Shown here piece by piece: positions 25,547-33,573 of a stretch of DNA of 64,000 nucleotides. The translations under genes and the position numbers were made by a program. The DNA lies in the NCBI RefSeq assembly GCF_022479115.1, contig NZ_CP092497.1, positions 7,688,001 through 7,752,000 on the forward strand, in the 5' to 3' direction. Numbering within the stretch: the first letter of the stretch is position 1; each line of letters opens with the position of its first letter. The notes beneath the pieces were generated by a model. It was not told the DNA's origin. It was given only the letters and a program-made list of their open reading frames with translations, and did not search any database. The DNA comes from Amycolatopsis sp. EV170708-02-1. GTDB taxonomy: Bacteria; Actinomycetota; Actinomycetes; Mycobacteriales; Pseudonocardiaceae.

Positions 25547-25601
25547 CCTGTGCCGATCAAGGTAAAGGAACCTTTGTCCTCGGCCGGGTCGTTGAGGCCT
25601 T

Positions 25602-26228
25602 ATGACCGATCGCATCGCACTCCGGCTCGGCCGTCGCGACCTGCTGGTGGTGGCGGGGATTCCCGGGGCGGGCAAGACCACCCTCCTGTCCCGGGCGGCG
25701 ACCGGCGCGCTACCGGTGCTCGATTCCGACCAGGTCCGCGCGCGGCTGCGCGAACGGCTGCCGCCCGCGCTGCCGTACCGGATCTACCGGCCGCTGGTCC
25801 ACCTGTGGCATCGCGCGCGGGTCGTCCGCTCCGCGCTGGCGGACGGCGGCCCGCTCGTCGTGCACGAACCGTCGACCAGGGCCACCACCCGCGGTCTGCT
25901 GGCCCTGCTCGGCCTGCTGAGCCGCCGCCCGGTGCGGTTGCTGTGGCTCGACGTGGCGCCGGAGGACGCCCGCGCGGGCCAAGTCGCGCGCGGGCGGGTC
26001 ATCCGGCGGCACTCGTTCGCCCGCCATGTCAAAAGGGCCGAGAAGGTCCGCCGCGCCCTGCGCGAAGGCTGGGTCCCGGCGGGCTGGCACAGCGCGCGGA
26101 TGGTGACCCGCGAGGTCACCGGGGCGCTGCGCTTCGTCACCGAGGAGGAGCCGGGAAGACACCGCTCAGGCGACGTCCGGCTCCTCCGCGTCGAGCGGCC
26201 CGCGGCACACACGGTCCGCGCGGGCTAG
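25602..26228 (+). CDS. P-loop NTPase, kinase-like AAA domain protein
   Basis: This is a 208-residue protein. The Walker A motif AGIPGAGKTT lies near residue 18, followed by VLDSDQVRARLRERLP, a strand-plus-Asp arrangement like that of zeta-toxin and APS-kinase-type P-loop kinases. VRLLWLDVAPEDARAGQVARGR is the later strand and LID-type region. The ATG at 25602 has only a weak GAGG upstream. A possible small gene on the opposite strand overlaps its 3' end. The phosphate acceptor is unknown. Confidence 0.65.
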   Translation: MTDRIALRLGRRDLLVVAGIPGAGKTTLLSRAATGALPVLDSDQVRARLRERLPPALPYRIYRPLVHLWHRARVVRSALADGGPLVVHEPSTRATTRGLLALLGLLSRRPVRLLWLDVAPEDARAGQVARGRVIRRHSFARHVKRAEKVRRALREGWVPAGWHSARMVTREVTGALRFVTEEEPGRHRSGDVRLLRVERPAAHTVRAG

Positions 26229-26309
26229 CGGTTCCGGCTCGGGTTCATCGGCGGGCGCGGGACGGTTCGGGTGCGGGTTCAACGGCGTCCAGCGAATACG
26301 TACCGGCAT
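26166..26309 (-). CDS. Possible 47-residue Pro-rich small protein
   Basis: A short frame starts at ATG 26309 with AAAGGA about nine bases upstream and stops at TGA 26166. The peptide begins MPVRIRWTPLNPHPNRPAP, is followed by an acidic DEPEPEPL stretch, and overlaps the 3' end of the convergent P-loop gene by 63 bases. The good ribosome binding site and the non-shadow composition make it plausible. There is no recognisable domain. Confidence 0.35.
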   Translation of the reverse strand: MPVRIRWTPLNPHPNRPAPADEPEPEPLARADRVCRGPLDAEEPDVA

Positions 26310-26362
26310 CGTCGTTCGTCCTTTCCCTCTTCACCGGAATACGGACGCGACGAGCGTCCGGT

Positions 26363-27517
26363 TCAGATGCCGACGTAGTTTTCGGCGAAGAAGTCTTGAT
26401 GCGCGCGGGAAACCCGCAGGCTCTCCAGCCGTGCGTCCCGCAGCGCCCGCTGGAAGACGGCCTCGTCGCCGTATCCGGCGGGGCCGTGCAGGAGATTGAT
26501 CATCCAGAGCGAGAACTCCTGCGCACGCCAGATCCGCGGCAGGCAGTCGGCGGAGTAGCGATCGAGCGCCGTCGTATCGCTCTCGGTGTGGGCTTTGATC
26601 AACGCGTGCGCGAGGATCTCGGCCTCCATCAGCGCGAGATTCGCGCCCTTCGCGGCGGCGGGGCTGATGAGGCTCGCCGCGTCGCCCGCGAGGAACAGGT
26701 TGCCCCGCTGGATCGTGTCCATCACGCGCGAGGCCATGTCCACGATCCGGCGCTCGATGATGGCGCCGCGTTTGAGCTCGCCATAGCGGTCCGAGCGCAT
26801 CCGCACGTGCAGCTCGTCCCAGATCCGGTCGTCTCCCCAGTCCTCCGGATCCTCGCCGCGCGGGACTTCGAGGTAATAGCGCGTCACCGTCGGCGTCCTC
26901 GCCATATGCCCGGCGAAGCCCCGTTCGTGGATCGCGTAGCCGATCGCGGACATGCTCGGCGGCGCCTCGGCGAGGATCGCGAGCCACGAGATGTCGTGGT
27001 CCCGGCGGAAGACGCGCGCGGGGACGGATCTCAGCGATACCCCGCGCCTGCCGTCGCAGCCGGCGATGTACTTGGCACGCAACAGAAGATCATCGGCGAT
27101 GACCGTCGCGTCCATCCCCGACACCGACGACACCTCGGTGCCGAACCTGATCTCGCCGCCGCGGGCGAGGAATTCCGCGATCAGGTCGGTGACCAGGAAC
27201 TGTTGCGGGTAAACGGTGTGCACCTCGCCGTTCCCGAGTTCGCTGTACTTGAGCTCGAATTCGGCTTGATCATTGCGAAAGGCGCAAGTGTCGTGCCTCG
27301 CGCCCTTCTCGATCAGCCCGGCGGCGAGCCCGTTCTCGGTGAGCACACGGACACTGTTCGCGGCGAGAAAACCCGCCCGCGCCCGGTTTTCGACATGCGC
27401 ACGGCTTTGCCGTTCGAGGATCAGGCAGTCGATTCCGGCGGCCCGCAACAGGTTCCCCAGCACGAGCCCGGCCGGACCGGCCCCCACGATCAGCACGTCG
27501 GCATCGATCTTTCCCAC
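26363..27517 (-). CDS. PobA-type FAD-dependent aromatic hydroxylase
   Basis: This is a 384-residue class A flavoprotein monooxygenase. The FAD dinucleotide motif is VGAGPAGLVLGNLL, then ILERQSRAHVENRARAG, the DG motif GCDGRRGVSLR and the GD motif LFLAGDAASLISPAAAKGANLALMEAE. The spacing, the TRYYLEVP strand, the ERYSADCLPRIWRAQEFSLWM helix and the terminal AENYVG all parallel 4-hydroxybenzoate 3-monooxygenase. Substrate contacts differ in places (for example PAAAKG for PTGAKG), so the phenolic substrate is uncertain. No protocatechuate genes adjoin it. The GTG at 27517 was chosen because the dinucleotide fold begins seven residues later. Confidence 0.75.
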   Translation of the reverse strand: MGKIDADVLIVGAGPAGLVLGNLLRAAGIDCLILERQSRAHVENRARAGFLAANSVRVLTENGLAAGLIEKGARHDTCAFRNDQAEFELKYSELGNGEVHTVYPQQFLVTDLIAEFLARGGEIRFGTEVSSVSGMDATVIADDLLLRAKYIAGCDGRRGVSLRSVPARVFRRDHDISWLAILAEAPPSMSAIGYAIHERGFAGHMARTPTVTRYYLEVPRGEDPEDWGDDRIWDELHVRMRSDRYGELKRGAIIERRIVDMASRVMDTIQRGNLFLAGDAASLISPAAAKGANLALMEAEILAHALIKAHTESDTTALDRYSADCLPRIWRAQEFSLWMINLLHGPAGYGDEAVFQRALRDARLESLRVSRAHQDFFAENYVGI

Positions 27518-27588
27518 GAAAGCCCCCAGTACCTTCGCCCGCCCCCAGGCGGTCCAAGGTACACAAAAAGCCGTGACGCCGTGGGTGT

Positions 27589-28530
27589 TCAGTCCTTCTT
27601 GTCGCGGGCCCTCGCCCGGCGCTTCCCTTCGTGCATCGCCACGACCCGCGCGATCGGGATCGTGTGGCCCTGTTCGACGAGGTCGGCGGGCAGCGTCTGC
27701 GGCTGGGGCATCGACTCGGCCCACGGATCCTTGCCGCCCAGGAGGCCGGGCGCCGTGTGCACGGTGAAATCGGCGGGAACCACGTTTTCGAGCTCGTCCC
27801 AGGACACCGGGAACGACACCGTCAGCCCCGGCCGCAGCCGTGGGCTGTACGCCGCCGCGACCGTGTTCCCGCCCGCCCGCGTCGGATCGAGGTACACCTT
27901 GCCCTCGCGGTCTTCCACGATGTACGCGGTCGTCGCGATCGACGGATCGAGCCGCTCGGCGCGGGCGGCGAGCGCGCGGGTCGCGGCCGCGACGTCTTCG
28001 AAGCCTTGCCCGGGTACCAGCGGGACGAAGATGTGCACTCCCTTGGAACCGCTGGTCTTCACGGTTCCGACGAGACCGGACTCGGCCAGCGCCTGGCGCA
28101 CCAGCACCGCGGCCTTCACGACATGTGCGAAATCGTCGCCGGCGGGCGGATCCAGATCCAGCACGAGATGGGTCGGCCCCGCGTCGGCGTCCGCGGTCAT
28201 CAGCGTCGGGTGGTATTCGACGGCGCGCTGGTTCGCGAACCACAGCAGCGTGCGGCGGTCGTCGCAGAGCGCGTACGACACTTGCCGCTTCGACGTCTCC
28301 GCCCATATCCCGTACCGCTTCACCCAGTCGGGCGTGTACTTGGGCAGGTTCTTCTGCATGAACGGGTCCTGGCCGCGCAGGATGCGGATCACCGAAAGCG
28401 GCCTGTTCGCCAGCGCCGGGACGAGGCGGTCCGCGACGGCGTCCAGATAATCCACGAGGTCGCGTTTCGTCGCGCCCTCGAACAAGGGCTGGTCGAGATT
28501 GGTCAGCTTGACGCCGTCCCGTTCGCACAT
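27589..28530 (-). CDS. LigD-type NHEJ polymerase domain protein
   Basis: This is a 313-residue stand-alone primase-polymerase of the kind fused to ligase D in other bacteria. The fold is recognised from KRDLVDYLDAVADRLVPALANRPLSVIR, the KNLPKYTPDW motif, HLVLDLDPP with the paired catalytic Asp residues, SGSKGVHIFVPL with the catalytic His, and DREGKVYLDPTRAG. It has neither ligase nor nuclease domain, and no Ku gene lies in the window. It would fill gaps with ribonucleotides in end joining together with partners encoded elsewhere. The start ATG 28530 is preferred over an earlier in-frame ATG at 28548. Confidence 0.85.
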   Translation of the reverse strand: MCERDGVKLTNLDQPLFEGATKRDLVDYLDAVADRLVPALANRPLSVIRILRGQDPFMQKNLPKYTPDWVKRYGIWAETSKRQVSYALCDDRRTLLWFANQRAVEYHPTLMTADADAGPTHLVLDLDPPAGDDFAHVVKAAVLVRQALAESGLVGTVKTSGSKGVHIFVPLVPGQGFEDVAAATRALAARAERLDPSIATTAYIVEDREGKVYLDPTRAGGNTVAAAYSPRLRPGLTVSFPVSWDELENVVPADFTVHTAPGLLGGKDPWAESMPQPQTLPADLVEQGHTIPIARVVAMHEGKRRARARDKKD

Positions 28531-28552
28531 GGGACGAGCCTGACACAAAAGC

Positions 28553-28598
28553 CTCGTGAGTGGTAATGACGGTTAGAACCGTCATTACCACTCACGAG
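28553..28598. repeat. 46-bp perfect palindrome, CTCGTGAGTGG family (copy 1)
   Basis: Perfect 22-base arms (28553-28574 and 28577-28598) are separated by only AG. The element lies between the LigD-type start and the LPMO stop. It shares its ends (CTCGTGAGTGG) and centre (ACGGTTAGAACCGT) with copies at 33518-33573, 38503-38548 and 61036-61083, while the bases between differ. Confidence 0.85.
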
Positions 28599-28606
28599 CC
28601 CCACTC

Positions 28607-29122
28607 CTAGCTGATGTTGGCGTCGATGCAGGCGTAGAACGCGTTCGCCGTGTCGTACACGTTCCAGCGGGCGAGGATCTTGTGCCGTCCGCTCTGCTGC
28701 AGGTTCACGCTGTGGGTGACCGTGGCGCCCGGCTGCGCGCCGCCGTCGTTGAAGCTGGCGACCTTGGCACCGTCGACGAAGTACTCCCAAGTGCTGGTGC
28801 GGTGGCGAGCCGTCAGCGTCCACCGGAACGTGGTGGTACGGCCGAGGGAATGCACCTTCCAGCCCTTGCTGTCGTCGTTGAGGTCCGCGAAACGGCCGAC
28901 GCCGCCGTTGCAGCTCATGAGACCCTTGGGGCCCTCGACACTTTGCGGCTCCCATTTGATGGAGCCACAGGAAACGGTGTTCTGTGCGCATTGCGCCTGC
29001 CTGCTCGCAGGCGAGGAAACGTAGCCGTGCGCGCTGGCGGTGCCCGCCGGGATCGCGACCAGGGCCGCCGGCACCATCGCCGCACCGGCCGCCAGGGTCA
29101 GAAGCCGTCGTTTGAAGCTCAT
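28607..29122 (-). CDS. Secreted chitin-type lytic polysaccharide monooxygenase (AA10)
   Basis: This is a 171-residue precursor with an Ala-rich signal peptide ending TASA, so the mature enzyme starts at His32 (HGYVSSPASRQ). This N-terminal His and His107 (TARHRTSTWEYF) form the copper histidine brace, and Phe162 (ANAFYACID) fills the axial site. The mature form is only about 140 residues with no carbohydrate-binding module, like the small 15-kDa chitin-active Streptomyces AA10 enzymes. The ATG at 29122 has AAGGGGAAGG upstream. The promoter overlaps a DasR-like site. It would cleave crystalline chitin oxidatively, feeding the dasABC-type importer. Confidence 0.9.
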   Translation of the reverse strand: MSFKRRLLTLAAGAAMVPAALVAIPAGTASAHGYVSSPASRQAQCAQNTVSCGSIKWEPQSVEGPKGLMSCNGGVGRFADLNDDSKGWKVHSLGRTTTFRWTLTARHRTSTWEYFVDGAKVASFNDGGAQPGATVTHSVNLQQSGRHKILARWNVYDTANAFYACIDANIS

Positions 29123-29234
29123 GCCTTCCCCTTTCCCATCTCTACACCCACCGCGGACTCGAGATTGCTGGGTCACAGCGAGCGAAATACCAATGAAGGT
29201 CGGGACACATCCGCCGAAGCGCCGAGCAGGCGAA

Positions 29235-29250
29235 TGTGGTCTAGACCATA
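29235..29250. promoter_or_regulatory. DasR-responsive element (dre)-like site of the LPMO gene
   Basis: TGTGGTCTAGACCATA contains the full core TGGTCTAGACCA of the DasR consensus. It overlaps the -10 box (29245-29250) of the LPMO promoter, the expected place for repression. A second, weaker match (ATTGGTTCAGACGACT, 29251-29266, 13 of 16 to a dre variant) abuts it and would cover the promoter spacer. Confidence 0.75.
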
Positions 29251-29273
29251 ATTGGTTCAGACGACTCGGTCAA
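29245..29273 (-). promoter_or_regulatory. Sigma70-type promoter of the LPMO gene
   Basis: On the minus strand a -35 box TTGACC (29273-29268) and a -10 box TATGGT (29250-29245) are separated by exactly 17 bases. Transcription would begin near 29238, giving a leader of about 115 bases before the ATG. Confidence 0.65.
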
Positions 29274-29333
29274 GAGTAACCAACCGGGCACTTGGAGTCG
29301 TGAAGATCGAACAGGGGTTGTCAAGCCGGACGA

Positions 29334-31946
29334 TCAGCCCGCACCCAAACAGACGAACGGTCGCCGGAACGGATCAACGGCGATGGTGTCCGCCAAGGCG
29401 GTGGCCGGTCCGGCCCCTCCCGCGAGACCGCGGTGGTAATCGTCCATCGCGGCCGCCGCGGCCTCGTCACCGACTCGGCTCAACGGCGCGATCACCGTCC
29501 GCGAACCGCTCGCGAGCAACGCGCTGGCGAAACCGAGGACCTCGTCGCCGGGCCGGATCCGGTTCAGCGCCAGTTCGCACGCCGCGAAGACGACCTGCGA
29601 CGGCGGCTGCGCCAGCCCGGCCATCTCGTGGGCGAAGAGCGCGCCGTCGGCCAATTCCAGCCGGGAGAACAAGGCGTTCTCGGGCTCGTGCGCGCCGTGC
29701 GCGGCGATATGCGCGAGCTTCGCCCCGTCCAGCGCGCGCAGAACGGAGGACACGGTCGCGTCGGCACCGGCCAGCGTCCGCGCGGTCCGGTAATGCATCG
29801 CGAGCTTGTCCAGCTCACCTCGCGTCCCGACGAGGCCGGGGCCGCGGACGAGAACGACCTTCCGCGCGCGTGACACGGCCGACCGCGCCGCCCCCAGCCA
29901 TGCCGTCGCCGACGGGGCGACGACGATCGGCCGCGACCGCAGGGCGGGCAGCACTCCCCACGGGACGGCGAACAACGGGCCGGTCGGCACGACGATCAGG
30001 CCGCGCTCCCCGAGCAGTGCTTCGAGCGGCCGGATCAGCTGGGTGTCCAGCCGTTCGGCCTGTTTCCGCGCCGAACCGAGCACCGACTGGACCAGGGGCG
30101 CCGGCAGCCGATCCGGTGCGAGGGCGTCGAGATCGATGTTCAGCATCCGCGCGGACTCCGCCGCCCGCTCGGCCGAACCGAGCCGCACCAGCTCGCACCG
30201 CCCGTCGACGACGACCATCGCCACCAGGTCGTCCCCCGACGACGCGAAACTCACCAGCGCGCGCTCGCCCAGCTCCTCCGCGACCTCCGCGAGCCGCGCG
30301 ACCGGCCGGGGCCTGCCCCAGCGACCCGTGTGCCAGCCGAGCCGATGCGCCTCACGCAACCGCTCGGCGTGCTTCGTCCGCAAGGCCGCCGTCGGATGCC
30401 CCTCGTGCTGCGCCTGGTGGATCGCCTGATCGAGCCCCCGGACCTCGCCGACCCGCTCGGCGAGGTCCGGATCGGACGCGACAACTGGTTCGTACCGGTA
30501 ACTTTGCGCCCGGGTCCGCTCCGTCCAGCCGAACAGCCGGGCCGCGTCGGCGCGTTCCAGCACGATCTTGACGGCCAGATCCGCCAGCTCCCGGCCGTGC
30601 AGCGCCGTACCGGACACCAGCTCGATGCCGCCCATCCGGTCGCGGACGCGGTCGAGTTCGGTGAGCCCGGCCCGGATCTCCGCCAGCGCCTTGGTCTTGT
30701 CCCCCTCGGCCACCGCGAGTTCCGCGCGGCAAAGCCTGCGCAGCATCCGGTAATCGACGGAAGTCAACCGCCCCGGCTGCGGAATCCGCGCGAGCAGCTC
30801 GGCGGCGCGTTTACGCTTTCCCTTTCGCAGCTCGACCCGGACGGCCAGCATCCGCGCCAGCGCGGCCTGGTCGGCGAGCCTCGGCATCGGCATCCCGTTC
30901 GCCGCACGCAGCGCGCGCGACGTCAGGGTGGGCGGGATTTCGTTGGTGCGCAAGGCTTCCTGCACGTCGGCGCGGAGGCCGACGATGGTCGCGTTGGCGA
31001 CGCAGGTCTGGCAGCCCCAGCGGAGCGTGCGGCGCCGGGCCGAAGCGGCGTAGGTCCGCGCGAGTTCCAGATCATCGGTCATCAGCGCCGCGGACGCGCG
31101 GAACAACTCCACCCCGCCCAGGTCCCTGGTGATACTCCGCTGTTCCAGCATCACCGGCAGGATCTCGTCGAGATGAGCTCCCGCCTCTTCGGCGAGGCCG
31201 GCGGTCAACAGCGCTTCGGCCCGCTCCCACCTCAGCAGCGGCGGGATGTCCAGATCGAGCGAGCGATAGATCCGCTCGCTCTCCTCGTAGAGCCGCAGCG
31301 CGGCGGGCACGTTCCCGACGCGGAGTTCGAGCGTGCCCAGTGGGCGGCGGACGTCCGCGGCCTGTGCCCGCAGGCCGTTTCGTTCCGCGAGTTCCACGGC
31401 GCTGACGAGGTCTCGCCTCGCCCGCCGTACGTCGCCGAGCCTGGTGTACGCGAGCCCTCGGGTGGTCAGCGTGCCCAAATAAGGGTCGAGCGACGTCGAG
31501 GGATCCTTCTCCATGCCGAGCGCGGCCTCTTTGTGCTCCAGGGACGAGTCGAAATACGCCGTGCTTTCCTCGTTCCGGCCCACCGCCATGAGCAGGAGTC
31601 CGTAATTGTGGTCGAGCTGCCCGCGTAATTCCGCGTAGAGACGGGGGTCGTCCACCGCTTTCAGCAACAGTCGCACGTCGTCCAGACCGGCGAGACCGGA
31701 TGCGACGCCACCGCTGGTCTCCGACCCTACGGTCGCGATACTGGAAGCCAGCCGGATCCGGGCGGCGAGCCAGTCGTGCCTCATCTGTTCGGCGACCGGA
31801 TGGATGGAATCGAGCAACGCCATGCCCCGGCGAAGCAGAAGGATTCCTTCGCGTTGACGGGCCGAACACGCGGCATCGATACCGGCGCGCTGGAGTTCGC
31901 GCGCCTTGCGAATGACCTCGATTTGATCGAGCAGTGTTACCGCCAC
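29334..31946 (-). CDS. TPR-repeat CHAT-domain cysteine protease
   Basis: This is an 870-residue cytosolic protein. The first two thirds are helical repeats of TPR type (for example GRNEESTAYFDSSLEHKEAAL, RLGDVRRARRDLVSAVELAERNG, GNVPAALRLYEESERIYRSL). The C-terminal quarter is a caspase-like CHAT domain with the His-Cys dyad His750 (HIAAHGAHEPE) and Cys790 (FAACELALNR), so it should be active. The GTG at 31946 starts the conserved frame. A small His/Cys-rich protein gene lies 91 bases upstream on the same strand, with a hairpin between. Known CHAT proteases act in gasdermin- or CRISPR-linked immunity, but no such partner is visible here. Substrate unknown. Confidence 0.85.
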   Translation of the reverse strand: MAVTLLDQIEVIRKARELQRAGIDAACSARQREGILLLRRGMALLDSIHPVAEQMRHDWLAARIRLASSIATVGSETSGGVASGLAGLDDVRLLLKAVDDPRLYAELRGQLDHNYGLLLMAVGRNEESTAYFDSSLEHKEAALGMEKDPSTSLDPYLGTLTTRGLAYTRLGDVRRARRDLVSAVELAERNGLRAQAADVRRPLGTLELRVGNVPAALRLYEESERIYRSLDLDIPPLLRWERAEALLTAGLAEEAGAHLDEILPVMLEQRSITRDLGGVELFRASAALMTDDLELARTYAASARRRTLRWGCQTCVANATIVGLRADVQEALRTNEIPPTLTSRALRAANGMPMPRLADQAALARMLAVRVELRKGKRKRAAELLARIPQPGRLTSVDYRMLRRLCRAELAVAEGDKTKALAEIRAGLTELDRVRDRMGGIELVSGTALHGRELADLAVKIVLERADAARLFGWTERTRAQSYRYEPVVASDPDLAERVGEVRGLDQAIHQAQHEGHPTAALRTKHAERLREAHRLGWHTGRWGRPRPVARLAEVAEELGERALVSFASSGDDLVAMVVVDGRCELVRLGSAERAAESARMLNIDLDALAPDRLPAPLVQSVLGSARKQAERLDTQLIRPLEALLGERGLIVVPTGPLFAVPWGVLPALRSRPIVVAPSATAWLGAARSAVSRARKVVLVRGPGLVGTRGELDKLAMHYRTARTLAGADATVSSVLRALDGAKLAHIAAHGAHEPENALFSRLELADGALFAHEMAGLAQPPSQVVFAACELALNRIRPGDEVLGFASALLASGSRTVIAPLSRVGDEAAAAAMDDYHRGLAGGAGPATALADTIAVDPFRRPFVCLGAG

Positions 31947-31980
31947 TGATCTATGACAGCACACTCCGTAGCCGAGAGTC

Positions 31981-32012
31981 GCCCGCCACCGGTTCAAAAC
32001 CGGGTGACGGGC
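31981..32012 (-). terminator. Hairpin between small His/Cys protein gene and CHAT gene
   Basis: Stems GCCCG/CGGGC, CACC/GGTG and GGTT/AACC stack around a small loop between 31981 and 32012. Placed 26 bases after the small gene and 35 bases before the CHAT start, it could terminate or attenuate transcription into the protease gene. Confidence 0.5.
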
Positions 32013-32037
32013 GCACATCTTCAGCCAGGAGCATTGC

Positions 32038-32211
32038 TCAAGGAGTCGGCGGCGGCGTCTGAGCGCATCCGCCCGGGCAATCGCGGACCCGTTCGTTCTG
32101 GTGCTCACAATCGGGGCCGTGCTGGTGTTCTCCCTGGTCGGGCTTGGGCTGAGCCGGGTCGACCGGCTCCTCCTCGCCGATGGGGTCCTTGACATCCGTA
32201 GGCGTCGACAT
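32038..32211 (-). CDS. Small acidic His/Cys-rich protein (57 residues)
   Basis: The frame begins at ATG 32211 with GGAGGAG about seven bases upstream. The peptide is acidic and Pro-rich (DPIGEEEPVDPAQPKPDQ), then carries HQHGPDCEH followed by DCPGGC. The three His and three Cys residues in this 21-residue stretch look like a compact metal site. It precedes the CHAT protease gene on the same strand. No family is recognised. It could be a partner, inhibitor or substrate of the protease, which is only inferred from position. Confidence 0.55.
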   Translation of the reverse strand: MSTPTDVKDPIGEEEPVDPAQPKPDQGEHQHGPDCEHQNERVRDCPGGCAQTPPPTP

Positions 32212-32577
32212 TTGACGATCTCCTCCCCTGATGATCTTTTTTGTCTTACCAGGCAGCCCCATTACGGCGGCCCCCCTCTGTTCGCAGGCCCTCTTCCTGC
32301 GAACGGGGCAATAGTGCCACAACGGAGCAATGATCGGGAGCTTTTACCTACACTGAGTCATCGGCGGCACCCATAAGAGGGACTCCTGGTTAGCGAGCCT
32401 CACGATCTCGGCCCAATGGGCTCCGCGGCGCCCACGAAGCGACCCGGGAAAGATCATTTCACTGCGCCATCCGGCCTAAGATCCAAAACTTCTTGCGACA
32501 CAAGGGTTTCCGGCCCGGAAAGCGGGGAACTCACCGCCTGTCGGGGGATGACCGGCGAATATCCGGAGGAGATAACG
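32212..32577. promoter_or_regulatory. Divergent regulatory gap with hairpin and stress-type promoter candidate
   Basis: This 366-base stretch has no convincing gene. A perfect 9-base inverted repeat, GTTCGCAGG / CCTGCGAAC (32280-32288 and 32296-32304), lies about 70 bases before the small His/Cys gene. GTTT (32506-32509) and GGGGAA (32524-32529), 14 bases apart, resemble the alternative-sigma (SigB/SigF-like) pattern GTTT-N14-16-GGGTAT and would drive the plus-strand gene at 32578. GGAGGAG sits just before that gene. Confidence 0.4.
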
Positions 32578-33189
32578 ATGCCAACGTGGTTGGTCATCAT
32601 CATCGTCATCGCCGCGATCCTGGTGGCGGGAGCGGCCGTTTGGTTCGTCATCGAAGGACGGCGCAGGCGGCGATTGCGGGAGACGTTCGGACCCGAATAC
32701 GACCGGGCCGTCAAGGAACACGAAAGCCCGCGGGAAGCCGAACGTGAGCTTTCGTCGCGAGTGAAACGGCATTCGGATCTCGACATCCGGCCGTTGCCGG
32801 CGACCACAAAGGACCGGTACGCGCAGGAATGGGCGCTGATCCAGGAACAGTTCGTCGACCGGCCGTCCGGCGCCGTCGTCGAGGCGGACCGGGTGCTGGT
32901 CTCACTGATGGCCGAGCGCGGCTACCCGACCGAGGGGTACGACCAGCAGCTCGCGGATCTGTCCGTCCGGCACGCGAACGCGTTGCGGCATTACCGCGCC
33001 GGACATGACACCTTGGTGCGTCACCAGGAATCCGAAATGTCCACAGAGGACATGCGAGAAGCGATGAAGCACTACCGCGAAGTGTTCGAAGATCTGTTGA
33101 CCGACGCCGGCGAAGGAGCGGAGAGCCATGGAAAGCAGGCCACTGGAGACCGAGGGAACGGAACGGCTCGACGAGGATCGGACCACTGA
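32578..33189 (+). CDS. Membrane-anchored protein with helical domain (paralogue A)
   Basis: This is a 203-residue protein. One N-terminal membrane helix (LVIIIVIAAILVAGAAVWFVI, residues 4-24) is followed by a basic stretch GRRRRRLRETFG and a cytosolic part. Residues about 80-175 form a helical domain (YAQEWALIQEQFVDRPSGAVVEADRVL ... STEDMREAMKHYREVFEDLL) that is also found in the next gene. The ATG at 32578 has GGAGGAG upstream. The gene overlaps its downstream paralogue by 62 bases. No function is known. A role in stress response is suggested only by the candidate promoter. Confidence 0.65.
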   Translation: MPTWLVIIIVIAAILVAGAAVWFVIEGRRRRRLRETFGPEYDRAVKEHESPREAERELSSRVKRHSDLDIRPLPATTKDRYAQEWALIQEQFVDRPSGAVVEADRVLVSLMAERGYPTEGYDQQLADLSVRHANALRHYRAGHDTLVRHQESEMSTEDMREAMKHYREVFEDLLTDAGEGAESHGKQATGDRGNGTARRGSDH

Positions 33190-33514
33190 CGCCTTGGGTA
33201 CCGAGGACCTGGTGGCCACCGATTCCCAGCACGCCGGCGAAGACGACGCGCAGACGTTGTTCGAGAACGTCGACGTCGAGCGGTTCCGCGAGAGCTGGCA
33301 AGGCATCCAGACGGCCTTTGTGGACGATCCGCGGCGAGCGGTCAAGGAGGCCGACGAACTCGTCGCGATGGTGATCCAGAACCTGGCCACGACCTTCGCG
33401 GACCACAAGAAGGAACTGGAATCCGCGTGGAGCCAGGGCGAACCGGCGACCGAAGACCTCCGGATCGCGCTTCGCCGCTACCGGTCGTTCTTCAACCAAC
33501 TGCTGAGCGCCTGA
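33128..33514 (+). CDS. Soluble helical-domain protein (paralogue B)
   Basis: This is a 128-residue acidic protein. After a charged N-terminal stretch (ETEGTERLDEDRTTDALGTEDL) it repeats the domain of the preceding protein: FRESWQGIQTAFVDDPRRAVKEADELV ... ATEDLRIALRRYRSFFNQLL. The two share the W-x2-IQ-x2-FVD-x-P-x2-AV-x-EAD pattern and the T/E-D-x-R-x-A-x3-YR-x-F-x2-LL end, so they arose by duplication. This copy lacks the membrane helix. It overlaps paralogue A by 62 bases and is certainly co-transcribed with it. Confidence 0.65.
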   Translation: MESRPLETEGTERLDEDRTTDALGTEDLVATDSQHAGEDDAQTLFENVDVERFRESWQGIQTAFVDDPRRAVKEADELVAMVIQNLATTFADHKKELESAWSQGEPATEDLRIALRRYRSFFNQLLSA

Positions 33515-33517
33515 CCA

Positions 33518-33573
33518 AAAGCCTCGTGAGTGGCGAGGACGGTTAGAACCGTCCTCGCCACTCACGAGGCTTT
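33518..33573. terminator. 56-bp perfect palindrome, CTCGTGAGTGG family (copy 2)
   Basis: Perfect 27-base arms (33518-33544 and 33547-33573) are separated by AG. They fill the entire gap between two convergent stop codons (33514 and 33573), so this copy almost certainly serves as a bidirectional terminator. Confidence 0.85.

Noticed and set aside
29235..29250. XbaI-like TCTAGA palindrome as a mobile-element end
   Set aside because: It coincides with the core of the DasR consensus within a promoter, and no transposase or target duplication is present.
29334..31946. Gasdermin-CHAT cell-death system
   Set aside because: No protein of gasdermin size or fold was found beside the CHAT gene; the neighbours are a 57-residue protein and an LPMO.
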